Under the pieces are notes generated by a model. The model was not told where the DNA came from. It worked only from the letters and a program-made list of their open reading frames with translations, and did no database searches. A stretch of DNA of 64,000 nt from Caldicoprobacter oshimai DSM 21659 (GTDB lineage: Bacteria > Bacillota > Clostridia > Caldicoprobacterales > Caldicoprobacteraceae), in contig JAGB01000002.1 in assembly GCA_000526435.1 (NCBI GenBank), forward strand, positions 372,001 through 436,000. The letters are read 5' to 3'. The number at the start of each line of letters is the position of its first letter. Within the stretch, counting starts at the first letter, position 1. A program made the position numbers and the translations under genes. Of the stretch, positions 26,908 to 36,795 are shown in pieces.

Positions 26908-28087
26908 AACGCTTACCCCCTTTATTCTGTGCAAATAGTGGAGACATCTCCCTCAGCCTCTGTACAATATCAGGTAATACCTCCAGCACATAGTCTATAT
27001 CCTCATCTGTATTGTCGTCACCCAGCGTCAGCCTAAGGGAGCCATGGGCAATCTCGTGCGGCAACCCTATGGCCAGCAGCACATGGGAAGGATCAAGCGA
27101 CCCCGATGTACAGGCCGAACCGCTGGATGCCGCAATGCCCTTCATATCAAGGCTGAGCAGCAGAGATTCCCCTTCAATGAATTCAAAGCTGAAGTTGGCG
27201 TTGCCCGGCAAACGCTTGGTGGGATGGCCGTTAAGGCGTACGTTTTCTATGGTGTTGAGCACGCCGGATATCAGCCTATCTCGCATGGCCGCGAGCCTTT
27301 TACTGCTCTCTTCCAAATTGGCAACGGCCAGCTCTATCGCCTTGCCCAATCCCACGATGCCGGCCAGATTCTCGGTGCCTGCCCTCCTGTTGCGTTCCTG
27401 AGCCCCGCCGTGAATAAACGGATGGAGCTTTACGCCTTTTCTGATATAGAGCGCCCCCACACCTTTGGGCCCGTAAAACTTGTGAGCCGACAGAGACAAA
27501 AGGTCTATGTTCATCTCCTTTACGTCAACCGGTATATGGCCCACCGCTTGTACCGCATCGGTATGGAAGTATATGCCCCGCTCTCTGGCTATCTGGCCGA
27601 TCTCCCTGATGGGCTCAATGGTACCTATCTCGTTATTTGCAAACATCACGCTTATAAGTATGGTTTTATCGGTAATGGCCTCCTTCACCTGTTCGGGATA
27701 GACCAGGCCATAACTGTCAACAGGCAGATAGGTCACCTCAAAGCCCATCTTCTCCAAGTACTGGCAGGTGTGAAGCACGGCATGGTGTTCAATTGACGTA
27801 GTGATTATGTGATTTCCTCGCTCTTTGTTGGCCCACGCCACGCCCTTGATAGCCCAGTTATCGGCCTCTGTACCCCCACTGGTAAAATATATCTCCTCAG
27901 GTGAAGCATTGAGGGCAGCGGCCGTCCTTTCCCTTGCAAGGTCCACAGCCTTCCTGGCTTCTCTACCAAAGCCGTGAACGCTCGAAGGATTGCCATATAT
28001 CTCCTTAAAATAAGGTAGCATCTCGTCAAGCACTTCCTGCTTGGTGTATGTTGTAGCAGCATGGTCCATGTACACTCTTTTTTGCAT
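26900..28087 (-). CDS. iscS: Cysteine desulfurase (NifS/IscS)
   Basis: 395 residues. A PLP enzyme that takes sulfur from cysteine for Fe-S clusters and tRNA thiolation. MDHAATTY starts the fold, the PLP lysine is in [10 protein letters not shown] (near residue 200) and the persulfide cysteine in [16 protein letters not shown] (near 320). It overlaps iscU by eight bases. The IscR-like regulator lies 294 bases upstream in the same direction, matching the conserved cymR/iscR-iscS-mnmA arrangement. The spacer holds no obvious RNA. Confidence 0.97.
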   Translation of the reverse strand: MQKRVYMDHAATTYTKQEVLDEMLPYFKEIYGNPSSVHGFGREARKAVDLARERTAAALNASPEEIYFTSGGTEADNWAIKGVAWANKERGNHIITTSIEHHAVLHTCQYLEKMGFEVTYLPVDSYGLVYPEQVKEAITDKTILISVMFANNEIGTIEPIREIGQIARERGIYFHTDAVQAVGHIPVDVKEMNIDLLSLSAHKFYGPKGVGALYIRKGVKLHPFIHGGAQERNRRAGTENLAGIVGLGKAIELAVANLEESSKRLAAMRDRLISGVLNTIENVRLNGHPTKRLPGNANFSFEFIEGESLLLSLDMKGIAASSGSACTSGSLDPSHVLLAIGLPHEIAHGSLRLTLGDDNTDEDIDYVLEVLPDIVQRLREMSPLFAQNKGGKRYV

Positions 28088-28381
28088 GCTAAAGCACTTC
28101 CTTTCGCTAATATGTTAACATTTGTATTTCCTGTTTTTGCATACATTAACTGTAATTTCTATTTCTAATAACACTAAGCCCTACCATACATAATCTTGAT
28201 TACTACTATTATAATAATTGGTTAAGCATAAAACTTTTAGTTTACTTGCTTCCTAAAGCTAAAGTTTAAGCAGTTACCTATTCACTCCTGCACTCCTAGC
28301 CTCAAATAATATCTTTTAGCACCTTGTGGCTGCACAGTAACTTTATGCAATGGTAACACCATCTATTCCAATCTCCGTTTT

Positions 28382-28828
28382 TCAACCTTCCTTTTCCGCC
28401 TTACGCTGATGGAGCCGCTTGTAATCGTCTATCATATCCTGCAGGGTTATGGAATCCACCACCTGATTTATGCTGTCCCTGATCCTTTCCCAAACCAGGC
28501 GGGTAACGCAGTACTCGGCTTTTTCGCAGTCAGTCTCCTCGTTCTCTATCACGCAATCGACGGGAGCCATCGAGCCCTCCAGGCTCCTTATTATCTCTCC
28601 AACAGTTATCTTATCAGGGGAAGTACTCAGCATATACCCTCCCTGTGCACCGCGCACGCTCTTTACCAGGCCAGCCTTGCGCAGGCCTGCCATCAGCTGT
28701 TCCAGATAAGCCTCCGAAAGCCCTTGGCGCTCAGCGATGCTCTTTAGCGAAACAGGCTCGCCCGAAAAGTTGAGTGCCAAGTCAAACATGGCCTTTACCC
28801 CATATCGCCCCCTTGTTGAAAGCTTCAC
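28382..28828 (-). CDS. Rrf2-family regulator, IscR-like
   Basis: 148 residues from a GTG at 28828 (AAGGAG upstream). The winged-helix N-terminus MKLSTRGRYGVKAMFDLA, read with GTG as Met, and SEAYLEQLMAGLRKAGLVKSVRG is classic for Rrf2 proteins. Three cysteines (Cys92, Cys101, Cys107) sit where IscR binds an Fe-S cluster, although the first gap is longer than in Escherichia coli IscR. CymR, the Bacillus relative at this locus, lacks these cysteines, so cluster sensing is more likely here. Its promoter is followed by a 25-base dyad, suggesting autorepression. Confidence 0.88.
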   Translation of the reverse strand: MKLSTRGRYGVKAMFDLALNFSGEPVSLKSIAERQGLSEAYLEQLMAGLRKAGLVKSVRGAQGGYMLSTSPDKITVGEIIRSLEGSMAPVDCVIENEETDCEKAEYCVTRLVWERIRDSINQVVDSITLQDMIDDYKRLHQRKAEKEG

Positions 28829-28843
28829 ATTACACCACTCCTT

Positions 28844-28868
28844 AAAACCAAGTAAATTACTCGGTTTT
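28844..28868. promoter_or_regulatory. Operator-like dyad upstream of the Rrf2 gene
   Basis: Twelve-base arms AAAACCAAGTAA and TTACTCGGTTTT around a central A match at 11 of 12 positions. The dyad lies just after the predicted transcription start and ends three bases from the AAGGAG ribosome-binding site. It is a good candidate for the site bound by the encoded regulator. Confidence 0.7.
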
Positions 28869-28879
28869 ATTCTGGACAC

Positions 28880-28908
28880 AGGATAGCATATCTTAGTATT
28901 TTTGTCAA
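28880..28908 (-). promoter_or_regulatory. Promoter of the Rrf2-iscS-iscU-mnmA region
   Basis: TTGACA (28908-28903), a 17-base spacer and TATCCT (28885-28880) on the minus strand, followed within about ten bases by the operator-like dyad. Confidence 0.75.
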
Positions 28909-28927
28909 GATTGGCTCCAAAAAATTT

Positions 28928-30211
28928 TTATCTGAGCTTTTCCAGTATTTTCTTGATACTTGCCTCCCACCCAGAATCTTTGGGGAAATAATACCTAACG
29001 CCTTCCAGTTCGGGCGGCAGGTACTGCTGCTTGGCCCGGGCATTGGGATAGTCATGGGAGTACTTGTACCCCTTGCCGTGCCCCAGCTCCTTTGCTCCCG
29101 GATAGCTAGCATCCCTCAGGTTAAGCGGGACGCTCCCAACGTTTTTGGTACGGACGTCCTCCAGCGCCTTTTCTATACCCATATAGGCTGAATTTGACTT
29201 GGGCGAGCAGGCCACATACAAAGCTGCCATTGCCAGTATTATTCTGCCTTCAGGCCATCCCACGCGCTCCACTGCTTGAGCCGCTGCCACCGCCACCTGC
29301 AGAGCAGTCGGGTTTGCCAGCCCCACGTCCTCAGCCGCTGCGATTATGATGCGCCGCGCAATGAACTCGGGCTTCTCCCCCGACTCCACCAGCCTGGCAA
29401 GCCAGTGCAGCACGGCATCGGGCTCCATGTAGTTCCGCATGCTCTTTATAAAAGCGCTCACCACGTCATAATGATTGTCCCCATCTTTATCATACTTTAT
29501 AGCCTTCTGTTGTATACATTCCTGCGCAACTTCCAGGTCAATGTATATTTTTCCATCCTCACGGGGCGGAGTGGTCAAAGCGGCAAGCTCGAGGGCGTTC
29601 ATGGCCACCCGGGCATCGCCATCGCTCAACCGCACTATGTGGTCGATGGCTTCTTCGGTGATAACGATGGGATACTCGCCCAGACCTCTTTCCTTATCCT
29701 TCAGGCACCTGTCGATAATGGTTCGTATCTCCTGTGGGGACAGGGGCTCAAATTTGAATATGGTGGAGCGGGACAGCAGCGCCTTGTTCACCTCAAAGTA
29801 AGGGTTTTCGGTGGTGGCACCTATGAGGATGATGGTGCCGTCCTCCACAAAGGGGAGCAGTACGTCCTGCTGCGCCTTGTTCAAACGATGGATCTCGTCA
29901 AAAAACAGTATAACCCGACCTTTTGGATTTAGCAGATAGTTTCTCGCTTCATCGGCTATCTCGCGGATCTCCTTTACCCCTGCGGTTACGGCATTCAACT
30001 TCTTGAATGGATACTTGGTCTCCTTGGAAATTATGTACGCAAGGGTGGTTTTTCCGGTGCCTGGAGGCCCATAGAATATGGCCGAAGTAAGCCGATCGCT
30101 CTTTATGGCCCTGTAAAGCAGCTTGCCCTTACCTATTATATGCTGTTGTCCAACGAATTCCTCCAGAGAGTTAGGACGCATCCTAGCTGCCAAAGGCATG
30201 TTCTTATCCAT
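28928..30211 (-). CDS. rarA: Replication-associated recombination protein RarA (MgsA)
   Basis: 427 residues counted from the ATG at 30211 (a TTG nine bases upstream is also possible). A clamp-loader-like AAA+ ATPase that acts at stalled replication forks. Walker A GPPGTGKTT and Walker B FFDEIHRLNKAQQ are clear; the arginine-finger region and the C-terminal tetramerisation domain (MGIEKALEDV, PLNLRDASYPGAK) are complete. Its position beside the Rrf2 gene is conserved in Bacillus (yrvN next to cymR). Confidence 0.95.
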   Translation of the reverse strand: MDKNMPLAARMRPNSLEEFVGQQHIIGKGKLLYRAIKSDRLTSAIFYGPPGTGKTTLAYIISKETKYPFKKLNAVTAGVKEIREIADEARNYLLNPKGRVILFFDEIHRLNKAQQDVLLPFVEDGTIILIGATTENPYFEVNKALLSRSTIFKFEPLSPQEIRTIIDRCLKDKERGLGEYPIVITEEAIDHIVRLSDGDARVAMNALELAALTTPPREDGKIYIDLEVAQECIQQKAIKYDKDGDNHYDVVSAFIKSMRNYMEPDAVLHWLARLVESGEKPEFIARRIIIAAAEDVGLANPTALQVAVAAAQAVERVGWPEGRIILAMAALYVACSPKSNSAYMGIEKALEDVRTKNVGSVPLNLRDASYPGAKELGHGKGYKYSHDYPNARAKQQYLPPELEGVRYYFPKDSGWEASIKKILEKLR

Positions 30212-30436
30212 TTCCCTCAATCCCTTTTTTATTTTTATTATTAATCACCAACCTCCTGTGGAGGTGGCAAATTCACGGAGGACTTCAACATATGGGTTAA
30301 CTTAGTCATCCGAAAAGTGGAACCTGCGATGTAAAACCGGGAAAACTGGACAACCAGCCGTTTACACCATCCCCGGCAGACCAGTTTGTCAACCATTGCA
30401 CACAATGCTCAACTGCCCAAATCAAATATGCACAGA

Positions 30437-30472
30437 ACAAAAAAGATGATCTTTTACAAGACCATCTTTTTT
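30437..30472 (-). terminator. glyA terminator
   Basis: On the minus strand AAAAAAGATGGTC and GATCATCTTTTTT pair around GTAAAA-type loop sequence just after the glyA stop, with a T-rich 3' side. The region between it and rarA (30221-30436) shows only a short ACCTCC/GGAGGT palindrome. Confidence 0.85.
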
Positions 30473-30491
30473 GCCCCGATAAGCTAGAAGT

Positions 30492-31745
30492 TTATTTCAA
30501 AATGCCCTGGCTGTATAGCGGATAGCGTTTGCACAGGTCATCGACTATCTCCAGAACCTGCTCCCTGTTTTTCTCAAAATCCGGCAGAGCCAGGGAAATC
30601 GCCCGTGAAATCTGGCGCATGTCTTCCTCTTTCATGCCTCTGGTGGTCACAGCCGGCGTACCCAACCGTATACCGCTGGTCACAAACGGGCTTTCAGGAT
30701 CGTTTGGAATGGTGTTCTTGTTGACCGTTATCCTCACCTTATCCAGAGCCTTTTCGGCATCCTTACCCGTTATACCGCGATTGCGCAGGTCCACAAGCAT
30801 CAGGTGATTATCTGTACCGCCCGAGACGAGATTAAACCCTTCTTCTATAAGACCACTGGCCAAAGCCTGCGCATTCTTTATGATCTGCTTCTGGTACTCC
30901 TTAAACTCGGGCTTTAAAGCTTCTCCAAAGCATATGGCCTTGGCCGCTATCACGTGCATCAGCGGCCCTCCCTGGGTCCCCGGAAAAATGGCCTTATCAA
31001 TGATTTTTGCATATTTTTCCTTGCAGAGTATCATACCCCCCCTGGGCCCTCTTAGCGTCTTGTGGGTGGTGGTGGTCACAAAGTCGGCATAAGGTACCGG
31101 ACTTGGATGCAGCCCAGCCGCCACTAAGCCTGCGATATGGGCCATATCCACCATCAGATAAGCCCCGACCTCATCTGCGATCTCGCGGAACCTCTCAAAA
31201 TCAATCACCCGTGGATATGCGCTGGCACCCGCAACAATCAGCTTTGGCTTGAATTCCCGGGCCAAACGCCGGACCTCGTCGTAGTCTATATAGCCGGTAT
31301 TGGCATCAACGCCGTAAGGAACGATCTTGAAATATTTACCCGAAATGTTTACGGGGCTACCGTGGGTTAAGTGCCCGCCGTGGGCAAGGTTCATACCCAT
31401 GATGGTATCCCCCGGTTCCAGCACTGCAAAATATACCGCCATGTTGGCCTGGGCTCCGGAGTGCGGCTGAACGTTGGCGTGTTCGGCACCAAAGAGCTTT
31501 TTCGCCCTTTCAATCGCGATGTTTTCCACCACATCGACGAACTCACAACCGCCATAATAACGACGACCCGGATACCCTTCCGCATACTTGTTGGTAAGAT
31601 GGGTACCCATGGCTGCCATCACAGGCAGGCTAACGAAGTTTTCTGAAGCGATGAGCTCTATGTGGTCCTGTTGCCTTTTGAGCTCTTTTTCTATGGCCTC
31701 TGCTACCTCTGGATCAGCGTTGTATATCTCCCTCAAATCTACCAT
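30492..31745 (-). CDS. glyA: Serine hydroxymethyltransferase
   Basis: 417 residues from the ATG at 31745 with GGAAGGAG upstream; the longer frame has no such site. It interconverts serine and glycine while charging tetrahydrofolate with a one-carbon unit. The PLP lysine lies in [14 protein letters not shown] (near residue 228), and [25 protein letters not shown] and [10 protein letters not shown] are family signatures. It is flanked by its own terminator and by the trxA terminator, so it is probably monocistronic. It is an insertion relative to the Bacillus gene order. Confidence 0.97.
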   Translation of the reverse strand: MVDLREIYNADPEVAEAIEKELKRQQDHIELIASENFVSLPVMAAMGTHLTNKYAEGYPGRRYYGGCEFVDVVENIAIERAKKLFGAEHANVQPHSGAQANMAVYFAVLEPGDTIMGMNLAHGGHLTHGSPVNISGKYFKIVPYGVDANTGYIDYDEVRRLAREFKPKLIVAGASAYPRVIDFERFREIADEVGAYLMVDMAHIAGLVAAGLHPSPVPYADFVTTTTHKTLRGPRGGMILCKEKYAKIIDKAIFPGTQGGPLMHVIAAKAICFGEALKPEFKEYQKQIIKNAQALASGLIEEGFNLVSGGTDNHLMLVDLRNRGITGKDAEKALDKVRITVNKNTIPNDPESPFVTSGIRLGTPAVTTRGMKEEDMRQISRAISLALPDFEKNREQVLEIVDDLCKRYPLYSQGILK

Positions 31746-31845
31746 AGGCAAGACTCCTTCCTTTAATGAAATACTTTTTAACTTGAAAGCCGCTCGAATT
31801 TTATATCCATTATAATTACAACTTTCAAAATTGACAAGTTTTTTC

Positions 31846-31878
31846 ACAAAAAAAGATCGGATTTCTTCCGATCTTTTT
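31846..31878 (-). terminator. trxA terminator
   Basis: AAAAAGATCGGA and TCCGATCTTTTT pair around a five-base loop, followed by further T residues on the minus strand. The left arm begins within the trxA stop codon. Confidence 0.9.
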
Positions 31879-32206
31879 ATAGAACAGTCTGTATTACCCT
31901 TTCAAGCTCGGCTTTTGGCCTTACCCCCACCAGCTGGCTTACAGCCTCTCCGTTTTTGAAGAAGTACAGCGTTGGTATACTCATGATCCCATATCTCTGG
32001 GCCAGCTGGGCCTCTTCATCGACATTCACCTTGCCCACCTTTAGCCTGCCAGCGTATTCATCAGCCAGCTGGTCAATGATGGGTGCAATCATCCTGCACG
32101 GACCACACCAAGCAGCCCAGAAATCTACCAAGACAGGTACATCCGATTGCAGTACCTCTTTATCGAAATTATCAGCGGTCAATGTAATAACGTTTTGACT
32201 TGCCAT
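31877..32206 (-). CDS. trxA: Thioredoxin
   Basis: 109 residues from the ATG at 32206 (GGGAGAG upstream). The redox-active WCGPC site is at residues 33-37 within [15 protein letters not shown], and the cis-proline is in [12 protein letters not shown] general cytoplasmic disulfide reductant. It follows an RseC-like membrane protein by 22 bases, so the two may share a transcript. The terminator sits on its stop codon. No thioredoxin reductase gene is in the window. Confidence 0.97.
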   Translation of the reverse strand: MASQNVITLTADNFDKEVLQSDVPVLVDFWAAWCGPCRMIAPIIDQLADEYAGRLKVGKVNVDEEAQLAQRYGIMSIPTLYFFKNGEAVSQLVGVRPKAELERVIQTVL

Positions 32207-32228
32207 ATCCAACTCTCCCTTCTCTTTT

Positions 32229-32675
32229 TTAATTATTTCCATCACCTATGTTTTCATTATTTAGTATTGAGACCATACGCGGCGTAAAATGATTGCTCCT
32301 TTTAAAGACGGGGTCCAAAGCGCGTATAACCACAAAGGCCACCGCGGTAAAGGCAAGCCCCAGCACCGCTCCTGCCAGCTGCCGGTCAATTGCCATATAC
32401 CCGCCCAGTGCATACCCCACTATGACCCCCATAATCAATGCAACCAAAGGAATCAAGTAGGTTATGGCTGATGCTTTGAGTAGCTGGCCCGATTCCAAGC
32501 TCAGCTCAACCAGGTCACCTGGCTTAGCATTTAGGCTATTGGGCAGGGTAAGCAGCATGTCATTGGGCCCGGCACCCAGGCCACAGGCCCCACAGCGTCG
32601 GCATGCCGAGCTTCGCTGGATGCGCACCACCGCCATATCGCCTTTCGTTTGAATCACTTCTCCCACTTCTGTCAT
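32229..32675 (-). CDS. RseC/MucC family membrane protein
   Basis: 148 residues from the ATG at 32675. An N-terminal beta-rich segment holds four cysteines in [11 protein letters not shown] (near residue 24), followed by [14 protein letters not shown] and two membrane helices (about 71-92 and 100-120). RseC-like proteins can contribute to SoxR reduction or sit beside Rnf electron-transport genes; the cysteine cluster suggests a redox role. The exact function in Clostridia is not known. trxA follows directly. Confidence 0.85.
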   Translation of the reverse strand: MTEVGEVIQTKGDMAVVRIQRSSACRRCGACGLGAGPNDMLLTLPNSLNAKPGDLVELSLESGQLLKASAITYLIPLVALIMGVIVGYALGGYMAIDRQLAGAVLGLAFTAVAFVVIRALDPVFKRSNHFTPRMVSILNNENIGDGNN

Positions 32676-32744
32676 CAACGATCATCCCCGCTTGTAAAGA
32701 GTTCTGCAGCCAACCCCCTGATAATCAGCCTCATATGAATGAGG

Positions 32745-33527
32745 TTATCTAACGCCATGTGGCCAATCGATGAGGTCCTTTACCACTTCACTCGCTATGA
32801 TGAAGCCCACCACCGGCGGAACAAATGATATGCTACCTGGCGGATGCTTGCGACCGCTCGCCTGAGCGATAACACCTTCTGCTCCGCCCTCATTGTTTGA
32901 GTCACCTCTACCGTCAAAACCGGCAGAAGTATACCGCGGTTTTATGGGTGGTTCGGTGGAATACACCACCTTCAGGCTGTCTATACCCCGCTTTTTGAGC
33001 TCACGCCGCATGATTTTAGCGATGGGGTCCACTGAGGTCTGATATATATCTCCCACCCTAAAGGCGGCGGGATCCATCTTGTTCCCGGCTCCCATGCTGG
33101 AAATGATGGGTATACCCTTTTGCTTACATCTTACCACCAGGTCAATTTTGGAGCCTATGGTATCTATGGCATCGATCACGTAGTCACAGCCTATATCAAG
33201 CAGTTCATCCGCCGTGTCGGGCCCGTAGAATGCTGCGCGGCATATGACGTTCAAATCGGGATTTATTTTAAGGAGCCTTTCCTTCATCACTTCAACCTTG
33301 GGCCGCCCAATGGTTGTGACGTCGGCATGAATCTGTCGATTGATGTTGGAGGGGCACACCCTGTCATGGTCGACCAGGATCAGCGTGCCCACCCCACATC
33401 TTGCCAGAGCCTCGGTGGCAAAGCTGCCCACCCCTCCGATGCCGAATACGGCCACGGCGCTGCTATTGAGTTTCTTAAGCGCCTGCTCGCCGATCAGCCA
33501 CTGCGTCCTTATAAAAGCGTGGAGCAT
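32745..33527 (-). CDS. tcdA: tRNA threonylcarbamoyladenosine dehydratase TcdA (ThiF/MoeB fold)
   Basis: 260 residues from the ATG at 33527; an in-frame ATG 33 bases earlier lacks a ribosome-binding site. The nucleotide-binding motif GIGGVGSFATEALARCGVG and VDHDRVCPSNINRQ are typical of E1-like adenylating enzymes, and SSMGAGNKMDP matches TcdA. It cyclises t6A at position 37 of tRNA to ct6A. Its place after aspS is conserved in Bacillus (yrvM). Confidence 0.92.
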   Translation of the reverse strand: MLHAFIRTQWLIGEQALKKLNSSAVAVFGIGGVGSFATEALARCGVGTLILVDHDRVCPSNINRQIHADVTTIGRPKVEVMKERLLKINPDLNVICRAAFYGPDTADELLDIGCDYVIDAIDTIGSKIDLVVRCKQKGIPIISSMGAGNKMDPAAFRVGDIYQTSVDPIAKIMRRELKKRGIDSLKVVYSTEPPIKPRYTSAGFDGRGDSNNEGGAEGVIAQASGRKHPPGSISFVPPVVGFIIASEVVKDLIDWPHGVR

Positions 33528-33591
33528 ATCATCACCCGCGTTATCATTATATTTAACCATTTATCGCGATATTAAACCACAATTTTTAAAT

Positions 33592-35376
33592 TCACGCATC
33601 CACACGGATATGAACCTCTTTCAGTTGTTTGGGCTCCACTTCCGATGGAGCATCGGTCAGAGGGTCTGACGCGTTCTGCATCTTTGGAAAGGCTATGACG
33701 TCCCGTATGGTATCCCTGCCGGCCAGCATCATCACCAAGCGGTCCAGGCCATACGCAATCCCTCCATGAGGCGGCGCGCCATACTTGAAGGCTTCAAGTA
33801 AAAATCCAAACCTCTGCCAGGCCTTTTCCTTTGAAAAGCCAAGGACATTCAGCATCTTCTCCTGCATCTCGGTTGTATGAATTCTTATGCTTCCTCCGCC
33901 GATTTCGACGCCGTTCAGCACTATGTCATAGGCCTTGGATCGCACCCTGGCAGGGTCGGTATCCAGGTATTGTATATCCTCATCCATAGGGGCGGTAAAC
34001 GGATGGTGCTTGGCCACAAAGCGCTTTTCCTCTTCATCATATTCCAGTAACGGGAATTCGGTAACCCATACCAGGTTGTATTTCGATTTGTCCATCAGGT
34101 TCAAGCGACGACCCAGCTCCAGGCGCAGCTGCCCAAGTGCCTGGAACACCACATCGTCCTTGTCGGCCACAAAAAGCAGCAGGTCACCAGGCTCGGCTTC
34201 CAGGCGCTGCAATATGCTGCTCAGCTGCTGTTCGGTGAAAAACTTGGTGATGGGCGACTTCAAGCCGTCATGCTCAACGGCAATCCATGCCAACCCTTTT
34301 GCTCCGTAGTTTTTGACAAAATCCACAAGGGAATCTATTTCGCGCCTTGAAAATTTGACGGCACAGCCCTTGGCGTTTATGGCCCTTACGCTGCCGCCAG
34401 ACGCGACAGCGCCCGAAAACACCTTGAACTCGCAGTCCCTTACCAGGTCAGTTACGTCCTTGAGCTCAAGGCCAAATCGGGTGTCGGGCTTATCTGTCCC
34501 GTACCTTTCCATGGCTTCCTTGTAAGTGAGGCGCGGCAACGGCAACGAGAGCTCAATCCCCAGAGCCTTTTTGAATATGTCGGCCAGCATCTCCTCATTT
34601 AAAGCTATGACATCATCTACATCCACAAACGACATCTCGATGTCTATCTGCGTAAACTCTGGCTGCCTGTCGGCCCTCAGGTCCTCGTCCCTAAAACACC
34701 TGGCGATCTGGAAATACCTATCAAACCCCGACAGCATGAGTAGCTGTTTGAAGAGCTGAGGCGATTGTGGCAGCGCATAAAACTTCCCAGGATGCAACCT
34801 GCTGGGCACCAAATAATCTCTGGCGCCCTCGGGCGTGCTCCGTGTGAGCATTGGCGTCTCTATCTCGTAAAAACCTTTGGAATCCAGAAAATCCCGCACC
34901 CACTTGGTTATTCTGTGGCGCAGAATTATGTTCCTCTGCATCTCAGCCCGCCTCAAATCCAGGTACCGGTATTTCAACCTCACCGACTCGGACACGTTTA
35001 TGTCATCCTCAAGGCTAAACGGCGGCGTGTTCGAAACCGATAAAATCTTGAGCTGGCTTGCCACCACTTCAATCTCGCCCGTGGGAATCTTGGGATTGAC
35101 GGTATCGGGATCGCGCTTTACCACCGCTCCCTTCACGGCCAGGACGTACTCCGAGCGCACCGCCTCGGCTTTTTGGAATACTTCTTCGCCGCACCGCTCC
35201 TTGTTAAATACCACCTGTACTATGCCGCTGCGATCCCTCAAATCGATAAAAATCAAGCCTCCCAGGTCACGGCGCCTGTGAACCCATCCCATAAGGGTCA
35301 CCTCTTGTCCTATGTGTGCCAGGTTCAAAACGCCGCACATATGGGTTCTCTTCCAGTTTCCCATTAACTCGACCAT
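33592..35376 (-). CDS. aspS: Aspartyl-tRNA synthetase
   Basis: 594 residues from the ATG at 35376. Class II synthetase with an N-terminal OB-fold anticodon domain ([26 protein letters not shown] split by motif), motif 1-2 region [25 protein letters not shown], motif 2 [18 protein letters not shown], the bacterial insertion domain (about 280-420) and motif 3 [13 protein letters not shown]. Length is standard for bacterial AspRS. The usual neighbour hisS lies upstream but is separated by an IS607 remnant. Whether the hisS T-box transcript still reads through to aspS is unclear. Confidence 0.97.
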   Translation of the reverse strand: MVELMGNWKRTHMCGVLNLAHIGQEVTLMGWVHRRRDLGGLIFIDLRDRSGIVQVVFNKERCGEEVFQKAEAVRSEYVLAVKGAVVKRDPDTVNPKIPTGEIEVVASQLKILSVSNTPPFSLEDDINVSESVRLKYRYLDLRRAEMQRNIILRHRITKWVRDFLDSKGFYEIETPMLTRSTPEGARDYLVPSRLHPGKFYALPQSPQLFKQLLMLSGFDRYFQIARCFRDEDLRADRQPEFTQIDIEMSFVDVDDVIALNEEMLADIFKKALGIELSLPLPRLTYKEAMERYGTDKPDTRFGLELKDVTDLVRDCEFKVFSGAVASGGSVRAINAKGCAVKFSRREIDSLVDFVKNYGAKGLAWIAVEHDGLKSPITKFFTEQQLSSILQRLEAEPGDLLLFVADKDDVVFQALGQLRLELGRRLNLMDKSKYNLVWVTEFPLLEYDEEEKRFVAKHHPFTAPMDEDIQYLDTDPARVRSKAYDIVLNGVEIGGGSIRIHTTEMQEKMLNVLGFSKEKAWQRFGFLLEAFKYGAPPHGGIAYGLDRLVMMLAGRDTIRDVIAFPKMQNASDPLTDAPSEVEPKQLKEVHIRVDA

Positions 35377-35406
35377 ACCGTATTCCTGGTCATCTAAACT
35401 GTACAC

Positions 35407-35583
35407 AACTGCACAAGTTTAGACGGCTGGGGTATTTCTTACCGCCTTTCAAGTTGTCCCACCCCCAGCTGGCGGTATTTGGGACAACCATAGCCCCTGC
35501 CCCAAGAAGCAGGAACTCACGCCCTTAACCGGGTCTCCCCACTTGCCCTGAGAATAATACCCCCCTCAGGGCAGAGACATCTC
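35407..35583 (-). ncRNA. Structured RNA at the tnpB 3' end, possible omega RNA
   Basis: Downstream of and overlapping the end of the tnpB remnant, several complementary segments occur: GTTGTCCCA (35453-35461) with TGGGACAAC (35480-35488), TACCGCC (35440-35446) with GGCGGTA (35471-35477), GCTGGGG (35426-35432) with CCCCAGC (35463-35469), and TGCCCTGAG (35544-35552) with CTCAGGGCA (35565-35573). The first two interleave, so a pseudoknot is possible. TnpB guide RNAs (omega RNA) come from exactly this position and contain pseudoknots. No covariance evidence is available here. Confidence 0.5.
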
Positions 35584-36052
35584 TTAATACCCTCTCAGGA
35601 GAGAGTGGCGTTACCACCGCTACCTTGAGAACTCGCCAGAGTTTATAGCTATCGCTACAGGCACCAAGACTTGTTCCATACAGAGGTCTTGATTCCTCCC
35701 CTGGCTCACTCTCAAGGCTTTGTATCCACTTTTTAACCCTGTCTATTTCTCTCAAACGTTTCTTCCTCAACCGTTTATTCTTAACCGTTTTCTTTACATG
35801 CTCTTTCAATCCCTCTAATTCCCCAGCATCTAAATGCTCTACAATTGCCATATACCCATCCGGAATCTGCTCTTTTAGTCCAAGCCCTCTCCTCGCTATC
35901 ACATACGCCGCCGCTACGTCCTTGCTTATCATATACTGCGGCGTATATTTTAAAAGCCCTATCACTGATGTATATGCGGGATTAACCTCTATAACCTGTA
36001 TACTCATATATCTCAATCCTTGTGTTGAGATTCCCTTTCTTGCTCCTGTCAC
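35525..36052 (-). pseudogene. TnpB C-terminal fragment
   Basis: About 160 residues belong to the TnpB C-terminus: EVNPAYTSVIGLLKY followed by MISKDVAAAYVIARRGLG, where the Asp is the third RuvC acid. This subgroup lacks the usual CxxC zinc-finger cysteines. The first residues of the open frame (from a GTG at 36052) are read from DNA that encodes the N-terminal fragment in another frame. RuvC acids one and two are gone, so it cannot cut DNA. The 3' end overlaps the possible omega RNA. Confidence 0.8.
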
Positions 36053-36425
36053 CTCTTGAATAAAGATTGCCTTTCCTTCTCTCTTGCCACTCTTGTCTTA
36101 ACCTCTCGTATGCTTTCCCGTTTATGTGCCGTTTCTTGAGCTTATCAAACAAACTCCTGCCACCAAAAATAACCTTACTGGGGTTTTCGTCCCTTTCTCT
36201 GCAAGACTCTAAAACGCTCTTTGCCTTCATTATCGCATCATCTACATACCTCGAATTTAAATTAAAAACTCCCTGTAGTTCTCTTTTTAGTGTGTTTCTG
36301 CTCGAGCCTTCTAAAAGCCTGTTATATGCATATCTCATGCAGGATGACCATCTTCTCATTAAATCCAGGACTATTTGCTCATCTTCCTTGCTTGGGAAAG
36401 TAAGTTTAGCCTGCATTGTTATCAT
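35982..36425 (-). pseudogene. TnpB N-terminal fragment
   Basis: 147 residues starting MITMQAKLTFPSKEDEQIVL with a good GGGG ribosome-binding site. The order (helical N-terminal domain, then GGRSLFDKLKKRHI and NLYSRGDRSKKGNLN) matches the first third of a TnpB. After that the frame runs into unrelated residues and stops, because an internal deletion of roughly 200 codons has joined it out of frame to the C-terminal fragment near 36010-36025. Confidence 0.8.
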
Positions 36426-36564
36426 GTCTTTCCCCTTCTTTTTTGTATCTTCTTCTCCCTTTTGGTGTCCTAATTGGAGTTATTAACCCTTCCTTTTCCC
36501 AATTTATTAATGTACTTCTGCTGATGTTGTATGTTTCTTTAACTTTTTGTATACTCAACAACAT
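36406..36564 (-). pseudogene. IS607 TnpA N-terminal fragment (MerR-type helix-turn-helix)
   Basis: 52 residues beginning MLLSIQKVKETYNISRST and continuing LINWEKEGLITPIRTPKGRRRY. This is the MerR-like DNA-binding domain that begins IS607-family serine recombinases. The resolvase domain that should follow is absent: the frame passes directly into the tnpB ribosome-binding site and start and ends in TAA 20 bases inside tnpB. The peptide could still bind the element's ends, but it cannot recombine DNA. Confidence 0.75.
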
Positions 36565-36795
36565 CGATAATCACCCAATTAAAATTATATCATTTTGTAT
36601 TGTTATTTTCAACCGTTGTTACCTCCTTTTTCTTTATATTTTGTGAGTTACTTGGTTGAAATCTATATCGTTTGACATCACCATCTATCAACAGTGTGAC
36701 TTATCATCTTATCATCCCGCTCGGAAACCACGCTGTGACACAGCAGCGAAAAACCAAACAATACAAACATCACGGCAAGCCATCTTATCTATCGC

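Larger units (their letters stand above)
35407..36650 (-). mobile_element. Internally deleted IS607-family element
   Basis: The remnant runs, in transcription order, from a MerR-type helix-turn-helix (start of a serine-recombinase TnpA), straight into the start of TnpB, into the C-terminal part of TnpB in another frame, and then into structured 3' sequence. Both the recombinase catalytic domain and the TnpB catalytic centre are missing. It separates hisS from aspS. The exact ends could not be set by eye; the limits given are approximate. Confidence 0.75.

Noticed and set aside
36416-36646. Plus-strand 76-residue hydrophobic frame
   Set aside because: It is the complement of the MerR-type helix-turn-helix of the IS607 remnant, which is the recognisable protein.
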